From contig NZ_QFFY01000001.1 of the NCBI RefSeq assembly GCF_003131205.1, positions 1,302,001-1,366,000 on the forward strand: a DNA stretch of 64,000 nucleotides, in the 5' to 3' direction. A model generated the notes under the pieces. The model was not told where the DNA came from and ran no database searches. It saw only the letters and a list, made by a program, of their open reading frames with translations. This DNA is from Occallatibacter savannae (lineage in GTDB: Bacteria > Acidobacteriota > Terriglobia > Terriglobales > Acidobacteriaceae). Both the position numbers and the translations under genes were made by a program. Positions 27,508-35,694 of the stretch are shown piece after piece (the stretch's first letter is position 1; each line of letters begins with the position of its first letter).

Positions 27508-28782
27508 ATGTTCAGCTATGTTCGTTCGTGCGCGGCCTCAATCGCGGTCGTGGCCCTCTATTCATTTGCCGCGTCGATCGGTGCGCAACCAACTCAGAAC
27601 AAAGTCGGAATCGAAGTCTTTCGCCCTCACTTCCGGTCAGTTCTCGAGCATCACGGCATAGTCGGCGGCGGCTTCGCTCTCGTGCACGACAAAGCCCCCG
27701 CGGAGACTCTCGTTTTCGGCGAAATGGCTTCCGACTCGCATCGTCCCATCGACACCGCCTCCGCCTACAACTGGGCCTCCATCACCAAGACCATGACCGC
27801 CATCGCCATCCTCCAGCTTCGCGATCGCGGCAAGCTCTCCCTCGACGACCCCGCCGTCCGCTACATCCCTGAACTCCGCGAAGTCCACGACCCATTCGGC
27901 TCCATCGACGCCATCACCATCCGCCACCTGCTCACCCACAGCGCCGGGTTCCGCAACCCCACCTGGCCCTGGGACTGCGACGATTCCAAGAACTGCGACT
28001 GGCAGCCCTTCGAACCCGCGAAGTGGTCCCAGGTCGCCGCCATGCTCCCCTACACCCACATCGCCTTCGCGCCCGGCACTCGCTGGAGCTACTCCAACCT
28101 CGGCTACGTCTTCCTCGGCCAGATCATCGAGCGCCTCTCCGGAGACGACTTCGAGGTCTACATCGACAAGAACATCCTCAAGCCCCTCGGTATGACCGAG
28201 AGCTACTTCGACCGCGCGCCCTACTTTCTCGAAAGCCACGTCTCCGCGAGCTACCTTCGCGCCGGCGCCAACCTCACCCCGCAGCCTTTCAACTTCGACA
28301 CCGGGATCACCACATCCAACAGCGGCCTGAAAGCTCCCGTCACCGACATGGCAAAATACGCCCGTTTCCTCATCGGCGAACCCGGCAATTCCCTCTACGA
28401 AGTTGTCCTGAAGCGCAGCTCACTCGAAGAAGCCTGGACCGGTGTTCTGCCCGTAGCCGAACCCGGCCAGCCCGCTACCGCCTACACCGCCGGAGCCAAC
28501 GGCACCCCGCCCATGATGGGCCTCGGCTTCTTCATCCTGAACAGCAAAGGCCACCGCTACATCTATCACGATGGTGACCAGGGCGGCTTCTCCTCCGAGC
28601 TGCTCATCGATCCCGCGGATCACTGCGCCAGCGTCCTCATCGTCAACACCACCGACACCGGCGCCCCGCCCGCAACACCCGAGCTCCACCCGCAATCCAA
28701 CACCGAGCCCGACGCAAAAACCGACCTCCGCCAACAGCTCCGCACCATCCTCATCCAGCAGGTATTCCCGACCGCGAAGTAG
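27508..28782 (+). CDS. Exported serine hydrolase, beta-lactamase/class C-like family
   Basis: A 424-residue protein of the serine beta-lactamase-like (penicillin-binding, class C) superfamily. The signal peptide is at about 1-26 (IAVVALYSFAASIGAQ). The nucleophile motif SITK has Ser91 and Lys94, the second motif YSN is at 195-197, and the third is HDG near the C-terminus (YIYHDGDQGG) in place of KTG, as in many esterase or peptidase members. Substrates in this superfamily range from D-amino acid peptides to esters, so a lactamase role should not be assumed. ATG at 27508 is used because the upstream open frame (to 27310) has no family-like text and overlaps the control region. A family B repeat begins within 20 bases of its stop codon. 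Confidence 0.88.
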   Translation: MFSYVRSCAASIAVVALYSFAASIGAQPTQNKVGIEVFRPHFRSVLEHHGIVGGGFALVHDKAPAETLVFGEMASDSHRPIDTASAYNWASITKTMTAIAILQLRDRGKLSLDDPAVRYIPELREVHDPFGSIDAITIRHLLTHSAGFRNPTWPWDCDDSKNCDWQPFEPAKWSQVAAMLPYTHIAFAPGTRWSYSNLGYVFLGQIIERLSGDDFEVYIDKNILKPLGMTESYFDRAPYFLESHVSASYLRAGANLTPQPFNFDTGITTSNSGLKAPVTDMAKYARFLIGEPGNSLYEVVLKRSSLEEAWTGVLPVAEPGQPATAYTAGANGTPPMMGLGFFILNSKGHRYIYHDGDQGGFSSELLIDPADHCASVLIVNTTDTGAPPATPELHPQSNTEPDAKTDLRQQLRTILIQQVFPTAK

Positions 28783-28798
28783 ACCGGTTTCAAACAAT

Positions 28799-28872
28799 GT
28801 TTGAAAGGGCACGAGTTCAGTCGTGCCGAAAAGCCCCGCCAAGTGACGTGGGCTTTAGCCCCTGAGGTATGT
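28799..28872. repeat. Family B double-hairpin repeat
   Basis: GGCACGAGT-TC-AGTCGTGCC-like first hairpin (one mismatch) and GGGCTTTAGCCC second hairpin. It directly follows the serine hydrolase gene, and its left edge forms TTTCAAAC-AAT-GTTTGAAA. Confidence 0.75.
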
Positions 28873-28914
28873 TTCTGGCGTCCCCGCATTCCCCAATAGC
28901 ATTTCCAGCAAGCT

Positions 28915-28978
28915 GTTCAGTCGTGCCAAGAAATGCTGCCGGAGTTCAATGGGGTGTTAACCCCTGCAGGATGGTTCT
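28915..28978. repeat. Degenerate family B repeat
   Basis: Starts within the first hairpin (GTTCAGTCGTGCC) and ends with GGGGTGTTAACCCCTGCAGGATGG, which keeps the second hairpin with changed bases. Confidence 0.5.
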
Positions 28979-29013
28979 GAATCGTATCCAAGCGCCTTTG
29001 AAACATGTTCAAG

Positions 29014-29676
29014 CTACATCGACCCCTTGCCGATATCCATCGCCGGCGAAATCGGATTCCGTTCGTCGATATACTCCTCGATCGTCTTCTCCAGGATCCC
29101 CTTCGCCTCGAGAATGAACTCCACCGCGTCGCGCCCCGCGCCATACCCGCCCGCATTCGGAGTCACATAATGCGCAGCCGCCTTCACCTGCGCACGCGCA
29201 TTCGCCACCGCCACCGCAAATCCGCACTCGCGCATCACCGGCAGATCGATCACGTCATCGCCCACATACGCGATCTCCTCGAGCGTCACGCCTTCCTTCT
29301 GCATGATCTCCCGCACCGCCTGCATCTTGAACGCCTGCCCCATGTACACAAACTCAAGCTTCAAGTCGCGCGCGCGTGTCGCCACCGTCTCGCTCACCCG
29401 CTTCGTAATCACGCCGCACTTCATCCCGCCCAGCCGCGCCAGCGAAATCGCCGTCCCGTCATGCGCGCTGTACCCCTTCGCCTCCATCATCGTCGACGAA
29501 TGCACGCCGAACCCGATCTGTCCCTCGTGCTTCGACAGGTGCGCCTGCGTCGCCTCGCTGCTCGATCCAGCATTCGGCGCCGGCACCAGCCAAATGGTCC
29601 CATCCGTCAAAACGCCATCAACGTCAAACAAAATCACTTTGATACGGCGTGCACGATCCTGCGCAGTCACTGTCAT
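29014..29676 (-). CDS. kdsC: KdsC-type HAD phosphatase (KDO-8-phosphate phosphatase)
   Basis: A 220-residue HAD-superfamily phosphatase of the KdsC group, which removes phosphate from 3-deoxy-D-manno-octulosonate 8-phosphate in lipopolysaccharide core synthesis. HAD motif I is DVDGVLTDG with nucleophile Asp18 and Asp20. Motif II is in GVITKRVSETV, and motif IV is YVGDDVIDLPVM. The absence of a cap domain fits the tetrameric KdsC class. Compared with E. coli KdsC there is an insert of about 25 residues after motif I (WLVPAPNAGSSSEATQ). The C-terminus is long (EEYIDERNPISPAMD). It stands alone, with no other lipopolysaccharide gene in the window. Related NeuNAc- or KDN-9-phosphatases cannot be excluded. 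Confidence 0.85.
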   Translation of the reverse strand: MTVTAQDRARRIKVILFDVDGVLTDGTIWLVPAPNAGSSSEATQAHLSKHEGQIGFGVHSSTMMEAKGYSAHDGTAISLARLGGMKCGVITKRVSETVATRARDLKLEFVYMGQAFKMQAVREIMQKEGVTLEEIAYVGDDVIDLPVMRECGFAVAVANARAQVKAAAHYVTPNAGGYGAGRDAVEFILEAKGILEKTIEEYIDERNPISPAMDIGKGSM

Positions 29677-29764
29677 GCTCCGATTCTAAATTGCACTGCG
29701 AACTAAAGCCGTAGCGCCGGGCTCACAGCGTCCGCGCCAAAAAAGGAGGAGTCAGCAATCTGAC
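29677..29764. other. Upstream region of kdsC
   Basis: Short gap ahead of the leftward kdsC gene that should contain its promoter; no clear motif was seen. The following 450 bases are repeats. Confidence 0.3.
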
Positions 29765-29998
29765 TTCAATCATGCTGTCCTGCCGCACCCTTCAATAATG
29801 CTGTCCTGCGGAACCCTTCAATCATGCCGTCCTGCCGCACCCTTCAATAATGCTGTCCTGCGGAACCCTTCAATCATGCCGTCCTGCCGCACCCTTCAAT
29901 AATGCTGTCCTGCGGAACCCTTCAATCATGCCGTCCTGCCGCACCCTTCAATAATGCTGTCCTGCGGAACCCTTCAATCATGCCGTCCTGCCGCACCC
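29765..29998. repeat. 26-bp tandem repeat, nine copies in an alternating pattern
   Basis: Nine head-to-tail units of 26 bases (234 bases). Two versions alternate: TTCAATMATG with CTGCCGCACCC and TTCAATAATG with CTGCGGAACCC, making a 52-base higher-order unit. Later copies are identical within each version, so the array expanded recently by 52-base steps. There are no spacers between units, so this is not a CRISPR array. Confidence 0.95.
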
Positions 29999-30007
29999 TC
30001 CGCATCA

Positions 30008-30083
30008 CAAGAAGCGTCAAGGCACGACTTCAGTCGTGCCGAACAGAGGCATCAAGAACTTCGGGCTTCAGCCCCTGCAAGAG
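30008..30083. repeat. Family B double-hairpin repeat
   Basis: Lead-in AAGAAGCGTCAAGG, hairpin GGCACGACT-TC-AGTCGTGCC and second hairpin GGGCTTCAGCCC. It abuts the end of the 26-bp array. Confidence 0.85.
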
Positions 30084-30215
30084 CTCGATTGGCAAGAAGG
30101 GGAGGGCATCATGCTGCTGAATACTGCACGAACATTCGTGTACAGCTTTAGCCGCGCGGGCTCTCTTCAGCCTCTGCCTCACCGAATGCGCCGACTTCTC
30201 TGCGAAAATTGAACA

Positions 30216-30407
30216 ATGGACAACGAGTCCAAACCGCAGCCCGCGCCGCCGAAAGCCCTCGACCCCGAGGACTACTACTTCGACGGCCCCTACATGGTCT
30301 TCACCGCGGCCTACCTGCTCAAACGCGGCACCTGCTGCGGATCAGGCTGCCGTCACTGCCCCTATCGCGGAACCGATCGCGACCGCAACAAGCCGAAACC
30401 CGAATAG
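30216..30407 (+). CDS. Small DUF5522-type cysteine-rich protein
   Basis: A 63-residue protein of the DUF5522 type. The body DPEDYYFDGPYMVFTAAYLLKRGTCCG and the cysteine cluster CCGSGCRHCPYR are the family's signature; the four cysteines suggest a bound metal or cluster. The function of the family is not known to me. The N- and C-terminal tails are charged and proline-rich. The ATG at 30216 is the only reasonable start. Its stop codon is 10 bases from the end of the convergent SDR gene. Confidence 0.85.
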   Translation: MDNESKPQPAPPKALDPEDYYFDGPYMVFTAAYLLKRGTCCGSGCRHCPYRGTDRDRNKPKPE

Positions 30408-30417
30408 CTCCCGCTCA

Positions 30418-31332
30418 TCACGCCTCATCCTGCGCCGAATCCTCATCACCACTCTCACCCGCAAACTCCCACCCACCCTGCTCCGCCTTCTGCGCGATCT
30501 CCGGCAAGGGCTCCGCAGGGGCCTCCGTAATCGACAGCCCAGAGATCGACTGCCCCGGAACCTGCCCTGAGCTTGTCGAAGCGCCTCCCGACTCTGAAGA
30601 CCCGGGTTGTGTGATCTCGTCACCCTCTGCCCCCTCCCGCGCCTCGCCCATCTCCACCCTCCGGCGCGGCGCAGACTGCTCCAGAATGAACAGCACCATC
30701 CGCGCAAAATCCTCCGGCTCCAGCGGCCAACCCGCCGTCCCCTCCGGCGCAATCTCCCACCGATGATGCAATCCCGTCTTCACCAGCCCCGGCTGAACGC
30801 ACGACACCAGCACATCCCCATCACCCAGCTCCGCCGCCAGCGCATCCGACAGCACCTCCACCGCCCTCTGCGTCGCCGCATACGGCGTAGGGCGCGAACT
30901 GCTGCCCACCGTGCTCGACACATTCACCAGGTGCCCCGCCCCCTCAGAGACAAAGTGCTTCAGAAACACATATGCAACGCGAAACGATCCCTCCACATTC
31001 ACGCGGATCATGCTAGTCAGCCGCTCGATATCGACCGTCTCGATGATTCCCGCCTCATACAGCGCGCCGTTGTTGAAGCAGATATCGCAGCGCCCAAACC
31101 GATCCAGCGCCGCATACAGCAGCGTCTCCGGTAGCTCCTCGTTTCCCAGGCTGCCCTCGATCACCGTGCACGGCCCCTTCAGCTGCGCAGCCAGCGCGGT
31201 CAGCTTCTCCATCGAAGGCGCAGTCAACACCAGCGAGTACCCGGCCCGCGAGAGCTCCTTTGCCACCGCCGCTCCCACTCCCCCGGTTGCCCCTGTAATC
31301 ACCGCTACTCGCGCCGTCTCGCCGCCGTCCAT
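30418..31332 (-). CDS. Short-chain dehydrogenase/reductase with altered catalytic site and repeat-derived tail
   Basis: A 304-residue SDR-family protein. The cofactor motif TGATGGVG is at residues 13-20, and the NNAG-type motif appears as NNGA. The catalytic Ser is near 139-140 (VNVSS). The active-site Tyr151 is present in YAATQ, but the conserved lysine four residues on is Gln155. Without that lysine normal SDR catalysis would be weak or absent, so the protein may bind rather than convert its ligand. The last 80 residues beyond the fold are low-complexity; within them STSSGQVPGQ is encoded by the dispersed CCTGCCCTGAGC element (30561-30581). The ATG at 31332 fits the family. Convergent with the DUF5522 gene; substrate unknown. 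Confidence 0.85.
   Translation of the reverse strand: MDGGETARVAVITGATGGVGAAVAKELSRAGYSLVLTAPSMEKLTALAAQLKGPCTVIEGSLGNEELPETLLYAALDRFGRCDICFNNGALYEAGIIETVDIERLTSMIRVNVEGSFRVAYVFLKHFVSEGAGHLVNVSSTVGSSSRPTPYAATQRAVEVLSDALAAELGDGDVLVSCVQPGLVKTGLHHRWEIAPEGTAGWPLEPEDFARMVLFILEQSAPRRRVEMGEAREGAEGDEITQPGSSESGGASTSSGQVPGQSISGLSITEAPAEPLPEIAQKAEQGGWEFAGESGDEDSAQDEA
30561..30581. repeat. CCTGCCCTGAGC-TCGAAG element inside a gene
   Basis: CCTGCCCTGAGCTTGTCGAA lies in the 3' part of the SDR gene and is read in frame. Other copies are at 31831, 33768 and 51775. Confidence 0.8.
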
Positions 31333-31410
31333 TTCATCCCACCCGCTTCAGAATACGCGGATCAGGCGGCCTACAGAATTGAGCACTTTGAGTCCAGAAC
31401 GCGCCGAAAA

Positions 31411-31755
31411 CAAACCTCGGGTTTCCCATCCAAGCTCTGCTTGAGTGGGAAACGAGAATGCTGATCCCTCAGAGAGCCACAACGAACTTCACGTACCCCA
31501 TTCAAGCGGGTGCCCCAGGTCCCTCGCAATTGGGGACCTGGGAGAGATTCCGCAATCGCAAACAAACCTCGGGTGCCCCATCCAAGCTCTGCTTGGGTGG
31601 GAAACGAGAATGCTGATCCCTCAGAGAGCCACAACGAACTTCATTTACCCCATTCAAGCGGGTGCCCCAGGTCCCTCGCATTTGGGGACCTGGGAAAGAT
31701 TCCGCAATCGCAAACAAACTTCGGGTGCCCCATTCAAGCTCTGCTTGGGTGGGGA
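31411..31755. repeat. 152-bp tandem duplication with embedded hairpins
   Basis: The string CAAACYTCGGG begins units at 31411, 31563 and 31715, exactly 152 bases apart: two complete units plus a 40-base partial third. Each unit contains two family A hairpins, one with arms CCCATCCAAGC/GCTTGGGTGGG (with one G-U type pair) and one with CCCAGGTCCC/GGGACCTGGG. Units differ at only a few bases. No coding frame is plausible. Confidence 0.92.
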
Positions 31756-31804
31756 GAGAGAATACCGGTGCTCAGAAATCATGACCCTATCACTGCTGGT
31801 CTCG

Positions 31805-31900
31805 CAAGAAGCGTCAGGGCACGACTTTTAGCTTGCCCTGAGCGAAGGCGAAGGGTGCCGGAACACGTCCACCAGGATGATCCGCGGGCTTCAGCGGACG
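31805..31900. repeat. Family B repeat interrupted by the CCTGCCCTGAGC-type element
   Basis: The lead-in AAGAAGCGTCAGGGCACGAC is normal, but the first hairpin is broken by GCTTGCCCTGAGCGAAGGCG (31831-31850) before its right arm GTGCCG. The second hairpin reads CCGCGGGCTTCAGCGG. Confidence 0.8.
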
Positions 31901-32114
31901 AAACGTTGACTAAATCTCATCAGCCACGGAGCATTGATCCACAGCAGACACGCCCTGTTTACTACTTGGTTTACACGATGGTTACTCTCGATGCCGCGTA
32001 CCCGGTTTTCCGCTTGCGCCCGAATCACCCCATGTTTACTCTTACGCCAATACCTCAGTGGTAGCTACCGTGGAGCCTGTTCAGTGCACGGGGAGCGGAA
32101 AGGCTTTAAGGGTG
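31901..32114. other. Upstream region of the XRE regulator gene
   Basis: Completes a gene-free stretch of about 780 bases (31333-32114) that is otherwise repeats. It probably contains the promoter of the gene at 32115; no clear -35/-10 pair was identified. Confidence 0.35.
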
Positions 32115-32465
32115 ATGAAGATCGGCACCACCATCCGTGCGCACCGCCTGCAAAAAGGACTCTCTCAAGGCGACATCGAAAAGAAAACAGGTCTGCTCCG
32201 CTGCTATCTCTCCCGCGTTGAGAACGGACACACCGTTCCCTCGCTCGACACCCTCTCCAAAATCGCCCTCGCCCTCGATCTTCCCATCGCTCAGTTCTTC
32301 GCGGAAGACTCGCTCGGCGGCCACATGAACGGCGCTCACCTCAGCGATGACGAACTCCGGTTCCTCACCCAGATCCGCCGCTACTCCACCAACCTCAACG
32401 ACAGCGATCGCAAGCTGCTGCTCGCCATGGTCAAGAAGTTCGCATCCACTGCAGTGGCTCGGTAA
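32115..32465 (+). CDS. XRE-family helix-turn-helix regulator
   Basis: A 116-residue single-domain regulator. The N-terminal half (about residues 3-62) is a Cro/C1-type helix-turn-helix: TIRAHRLQKGLSQGDIEKKTGLLRCYLSRVENGHTVPSLDTLSKIALALD. The C-terminal part (LSDDELRFLTQIRRYSTNLNDSDRKLLLAMVKKF) is helical and probably for dimerisation. The ATG at 32115 is preferred because it precedes the fold directly. No toxin or partner gene lies beside it; the nearest gene is the convergent rhomboid gene. Targets are unknown. It is flanked by repeats on both sides. Confidence 0.9.
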   Translation: MKIGTTIRAHRLQKGLSQGDIEKKTGLLRCYLSRVENGHTVPSLDTLSKIALALDLPIAQFFAEDSLGGHMNGAHLSDDELRFLTQIRRYSTNLNDSDRKLLLAMVKKFASTAVAR

Positions 32466-32561
32466 GAATCGTTTCAGGCCTGAGCGGGGCTTGCTCACTG
32501 GAGGCCAGTGACACCAAAACCCCCTTCAGAAAACACTCCAATAACAAGAACGCATCGCGAA

Positions 32562-32636
32562 GCAAGAAGCCTCAGGGCACGACTTTAGCCGTGCCGTATG
32601 CCGACTTGGAAAGAACGCGGCTTTAGCCGCTGCCTT
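32562..32636. repeat. Family B double-hairpin repeat
   Basis: Lead-in AAGAAGCCTCAGG, hairpin GGCACGACTTTAGCCGTGCC (one wobble position) and second hairpin GCGGCTTTAGCCGC. It lies between the convergent XRE and rhomboid genes. Confidence 0.8.
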
Positions 32637-32682
32637 GAACCTGCTCATCAATCCCGAGATGAAATGGGCTCAACGCCCGCTC

Positions 32683-33573
32683 TCAGCTCAGCACCCGCGA
32701 GATATAAAACCCGAACAGCACCAGGATCCCGACAATCATCCCCACCGCCACCTGCAGCCGCGTCAGAAACACCGGCTTTGGATTCCCGATCCGCGGCACC
32801 ATCGGCGCAGCAAACAGCAGCCCGCACAGCACTCCGCCCAGGTGCGCGGAATTATCGATACTGATTCCCGTTCGCGACGAAACCACATCCAGGCTGATCG
32901 TCAATCCGATCACCAGGTTGATTGCCGCAAAGTAGATCACCGACTTCCGGAGCCTCTTCAACTCATCCGGCGGCACCGGCAGCCGCGGCGACTTCAGAAG
33001 CACAATCAGTGCCCCCGCAATCCCAAACACCGCGCCCGAAGCTCCCGCCCCCGGCGAAAAATACTGCGCCGGATCGATACCCGCCGGAACCTGCGGCAGG
33101 ATGGAAGCAATGTGCCATCCATTCCAAGTCACAGACAGCAGGTTCCCTGCCGCACCCGTCAGCACGTACACGGCGACCACGCCGAACGAGCCCATCAGCG
33201 GCTCGGCCAGCAATCCAAGATTCCACAGGCACCACATATTGGTCGCCAGGTGAATAATTCCCACATGAACAAACATCGCCGTCACGACGCGCCACCACTC
33301 CGCGTCCGCCAGCACTGAACCCGCGTTGTTTGCGCCCCAGTGCATCAACTGCTCGGGTGAGGGACTCAATCCGCTCACATGCCTCAGCAGCATCAGCACA
33401 AACACCGCAACGTTGACCCCCACCAGCACGTACGTTGCCGGAGCAGTCTTCCAGAACGATCGCCGCCTGCGCACAACGGGCTGCGGCGTCGGAACGTTCT
33501 CCGCGTCCGGCCGCAGAATCTCAGGCTCGCGCCCTGATTCCTCGTACCCCGAGACCGGTGGAACGCTGCTCAT
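32683..33573 (-). CDS. Rhomboid-family intramembrane serine protease
   Basis: A 296-residue membrane protease that cleaves substrates within the lipid bilayer. A polar N-terminal tail (about 1-42, Pro/Arg-rich) precedes about six or seven transmembrane helices. The rhomboid signatures are all present: His108 and Asn112 in FVHVGIIHLATN, nucleophile Ser179 in GAGASGAVFG, and the catalytic His244 in SAHLGG. There is one further C-terminal helix near residue 275. The ATG at 33573 fits. It is convergent with the XRE gene and divergent from purH, with three family A hairpins in the shared upstream gap. Substrates are unknown. Confidence 0.93.
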   Translation of the reverse strand: MSSVPPVSGYEESGREPEILRPDAENVPTPQPVVRRRRSFWKTAPATYVLVGVNVAVFVLMLLRHVSGLSPSPEQLMHWGANNAGSVLADAEWWRVVTAMFVHVGIIHLATNMWCLWNLGLLAEPLMGSFGVVAVYVLTGAAGNLLSVTWNGWHIASILPQVPAGIDPAQYFSPGAGASGAVFGIAGALIVLLKSPRLPVPPDELKRLRKSVIYFAAINLVIGLTISLDVVSSRTGISIDNSAHLGGVLCGLLFAAPMVPRIGNPKPVFLTRLQVAVGMIVGILVLFGFYISRVLS

Positions 33574-33708
33574 ACTCCAACTTTAATTCATCTGCACTCA
33601 TCGAACCGTGCGCGCGCATCACCGCTACAAACGGTGCAAATCCCCGCACAAATCGCCCCGATCGCCGATCTATCCTATTCTTTTGGTCCTCAGTTTCACA
33701 CCCACGCA

Positions 33709-33743
33709 GGTGCCCCATGTCTCCCGCTGTTGGAGACATGGGA
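33709..33743. repeat. Family A hairpin repeat (ATGTCTCC type)
   Basis: Arms CCCATGTCTCC and GGAGACATGGG with a short loop, same arms as the copies at 10849 and 33831. Confidence 0.8.
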
Positions 33744-33756
33744 AGCAAGAATGACA

Positions 33757-33814
33757 GGTGCCCCGAGCCTGCCCTGAGCTTGTCGAAGGGTCCCTCGCAC
33801 TTGGGGACCGGGGA
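33757..33814. repeat. Family A hairpin repeat carrying an inserted element
   Basis: GGTGCCCCG is followed by the element CCTGCCCTGAGCTTGTCGAA (33768-33787) and then GTCCC...GGGACCGGGG. Removing the element and its edge bases gives perfect 10-bp arms CCCCGGTCCC/GGGACCGGGG. Confidence 0.8.
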
Positions 33815-33830
33815 TCGACCGATCTAAGCG

Positions 33831-33864
33831 GGTGCCCCATGTCTCCCGTTTTGGAGACATGGGA
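33831..33864. repeat. Family A hairpin repeat in the purH leader
   Basis: Arms CCCATGTCTCC and GGAGACATGGG, ending about 32 bases before the purH start codon, so it probably lies in the 5' leader and could affect purH expression. Confidence 0.8.
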
Positions 33865-33895
33865 AAACAAGAACCCCAACAAAAGGAGACACACC

Positions 33896-35500
33896 GTGAG
33901 CGCAGCACAAGTTGAAGGCCTCAAACCAATCCGCCGAGCCCTGCTCAGCGTGACCGACAAAACAGGCCTCGTCGAATTCGCGAAGACGCTCTCATCTCAC
34001 GGCGTCGAACTCGTCTCCACCGGCGGCACCGCCCGCGCACTCCGCGACGCCGACCTCGCCGTCAAGGACATCAGCGATCTCACCGGCTTCCCCGAGATGC
34101 TCGACGGCCGCGTCAAAACCCTGCACCCCCGCGTGCACGGCGGCCTGCTCTACATCCGCGGCAACGCAGAACACGAGTCCGCCGTCGCCGCTCACGAAAT
34201 CCAGCCCATCGACATGGTCGTCGTCAACCTCTACGCCTTCGAGAAAACCGCCGCGCAGCCCGGCGTTGCGTTCGGCCACCTCATTGAGAACATCGACATC
34301 GGCGGCCCCTCGATGGTCCGCTCCGCCGCCAAAAACTTTGAAGACGTCGCCATCGTCACCCTTGTCTCCGACTACCCCGCACTCACTGAAGAGCTGAAGG
34401 CGCAAAACGGAGCACTCTCCCGGAATACCCGCTGGCGTCTCGCAAAGCAGGCCTTCGCCACCACCTCCGCATACGACTCCGCCATCGCCAACACTCTCGA
34501 CAAGATCGCCGAAGCCCCCGAGCCCGCCCAACCCATATCCGCTGAACCGCAGTCAGCCGCACCGCAGGTGCTCCCAACCACGCTGCGCATCAACATGCCT
34601 CTCGCGCAATCGCTCCGCTATGGCGAGAACCCCCACCAGCGCGCCGCCCTCTACTCCGACGGCTCCGGCCTCGGCGTTGCCGGCGCCACCCAGCTCCAGG
34701 GCAAAGAGCTCAGCTACAACAACCTCGTCGACCTCGACGCCTGCTGGGAACTCGCCCAGGAGTTCGACGCCCCCGCCGTCATCATCGTCAAGCACACCAA
34801 CCCCTGCGGTGCCGCTACCGGAAACACAGTCCTCGAGGCCTACACCAAAGCTCTCGCCTGCGATCCCGTCTCAGCCTTCGGCGGAGTCATCGGCATCAAT
34901 CGCCCGGTCGACGCCGCGGCAGCCGAAGAGATCGCCAAGCTTTTCGTCGAAGCCATTGCCGCTCCCTCCTTCTCCCCCGAAGCCCGCCAGCGCTTCGCCG
35001 CAAAGAAGAATCTTCGTCTTGTCGAACTCCGCCCCGCTCCGCCCAAACCGGTCGTCAAAAACATCTCGGGTGGCCTTCTCCTGCAGGACGCCGACACCGG
35101 CCGCGTCACAGAAGACGAGCTCAAGGTCGTCACCTGGCGTCCGCCCTCGCCCGAAGAACTCCGCGCCCTCATCTTCGCCTGGCGCGTCTGCAAGCACGTC
35201 AAGTCCAACGCCATCGTCTATGCGCGCGACGGCCAGACCGTCGGCATTGGCGCCGGCCAGATGAGCCGGGTTGACGCCGCCAGGTTCGGCGCTCAAAAAG
35301 CCGTCCTCTCGCTCCAGGGCACCGTCGCCGCCTCCGACGCCTTCTTCCCGTTCCCCGACGGGCTCGAAGCCGTCGCCGCTGCTGGCGCGACCGCCATCAT
35401 CCAGCCAGGTGGCTCAGTAAAAGACGATGACGTCATCGCCGCCGCCGACCGCCTCGGCCTGGCCATGGTCTTCACCGGCATCCGTCACTTCCGCCATTGA
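33896..35500 (+). CDS. purH: Bifunctional AICAR transformylase/IMP cyclohydrolase
   Basis: A 534-residue enzyme that performs the last two steps of IMP synthesis: formylation of AICAR with 10-formyl-tetrahydrofolate, then ring closure. The N-terminal cyclohydrolase (MGS-like) domain has [21 protein letters not shown], and [15 protein letters not shown]. The transformylase domain begins near [14 protein letters not shown], and contains the catalytic motif KHTNPCG with Lys299-His300. It ends with [14 protein letters not shown] as usual. The linker (about 217-238) is Ala/Pro-rich. GTG at 33896 has AAAAGGAG 7 bases upstream. It stands alone with no other purine gene beside it. Control is not evident; a family A hairpin lies in its leader. 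Confidence 0.97.
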   Translation: MSAAQVEGLKPIRRALLSVTDKTGLVEFAKTLSSHGVELVSTGGTARALRDADLAVKDISDLTGFPEMLDGRVKTLHPRVHGGLLYIRGNAEHESAVAAHEIQPIDMVVVNLYAFEKTAAQPGVAFGHLIENIDIGGPSMVRSAAKNFEDVAIVTLVSDYPALTEELKAQNGALSRNTRWRLAKQAFATTSAYDSAIANTLDKIAEAPEPAQPISAEPQSAAPQVLPTTLRINMPLAQSLRYGENPHQRAALYSDGSGLGVAGATQLQGKELSYNNLVDLDACWELAQEFDAPAVIIVKHTNPCGAATGNTVLEAYTKALACDPVSAFGGVIGINRPVDAAAAEEIAKLFVEAIAAPSFSPEARQRFAAKKNLRLVELRPAPPKPVVKNISGGLLLQDADTGRVTEDELKVVTWRPPSPEELRALIFAWRVCKHVKSNAIVYARDGQTVGIGAGQMSRVDAARFGAQKAVLSLQGTVAASDAFFPFPDGLEAVAAAGATAIIQPGGSVKDDDVIAAADRLGLAMVFTGIRHFRH

Positions 35501-35540
35501 TCGCCGGGTACACCCTGTTACTTGCACCGGCTCAAAACCC

Positions 35541-35580
35541 TTGACACCCCTGCCGCTTTGCGACTAAACCCGGGTAAAAT
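35541..35580 (+). promoter_or_regulatory. Possible promoter elements before the TPR gene
   Basis: A perfect TTGACA (35541-35546) and a TAAAAT (35575-35580) are present, but their 28-base separation is too long for one sigma-70 promoter. They may belong to two overlapping promoters. Confidence 0.25.
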
Positions 35581-35694
35581 CGTCTCTAATATCAGGCAGG
35601 CTGCGCCCGTGCGCCAGCGCATCAAAGCTTTCAACCGGGCTGGCCGAAATTTCCGCGTCCGTTACGGACAAAAGCCGTTGGATCCCCGAGGATC

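Noticed and set aside
28788-28806. Third LacI operator (TTTCAAAC-AAT-GTTTGAAA)
   Set aside because: It is a different palindrome with a 3-base centre, placed after a stop codon, and its right arm is just the usual left edge of a family B repeat.
29765-29998. CRISPR array
   Set aside because: The 26-base units abut with no variable spacers and there are no cas genes; it is a plain tandem repeat.
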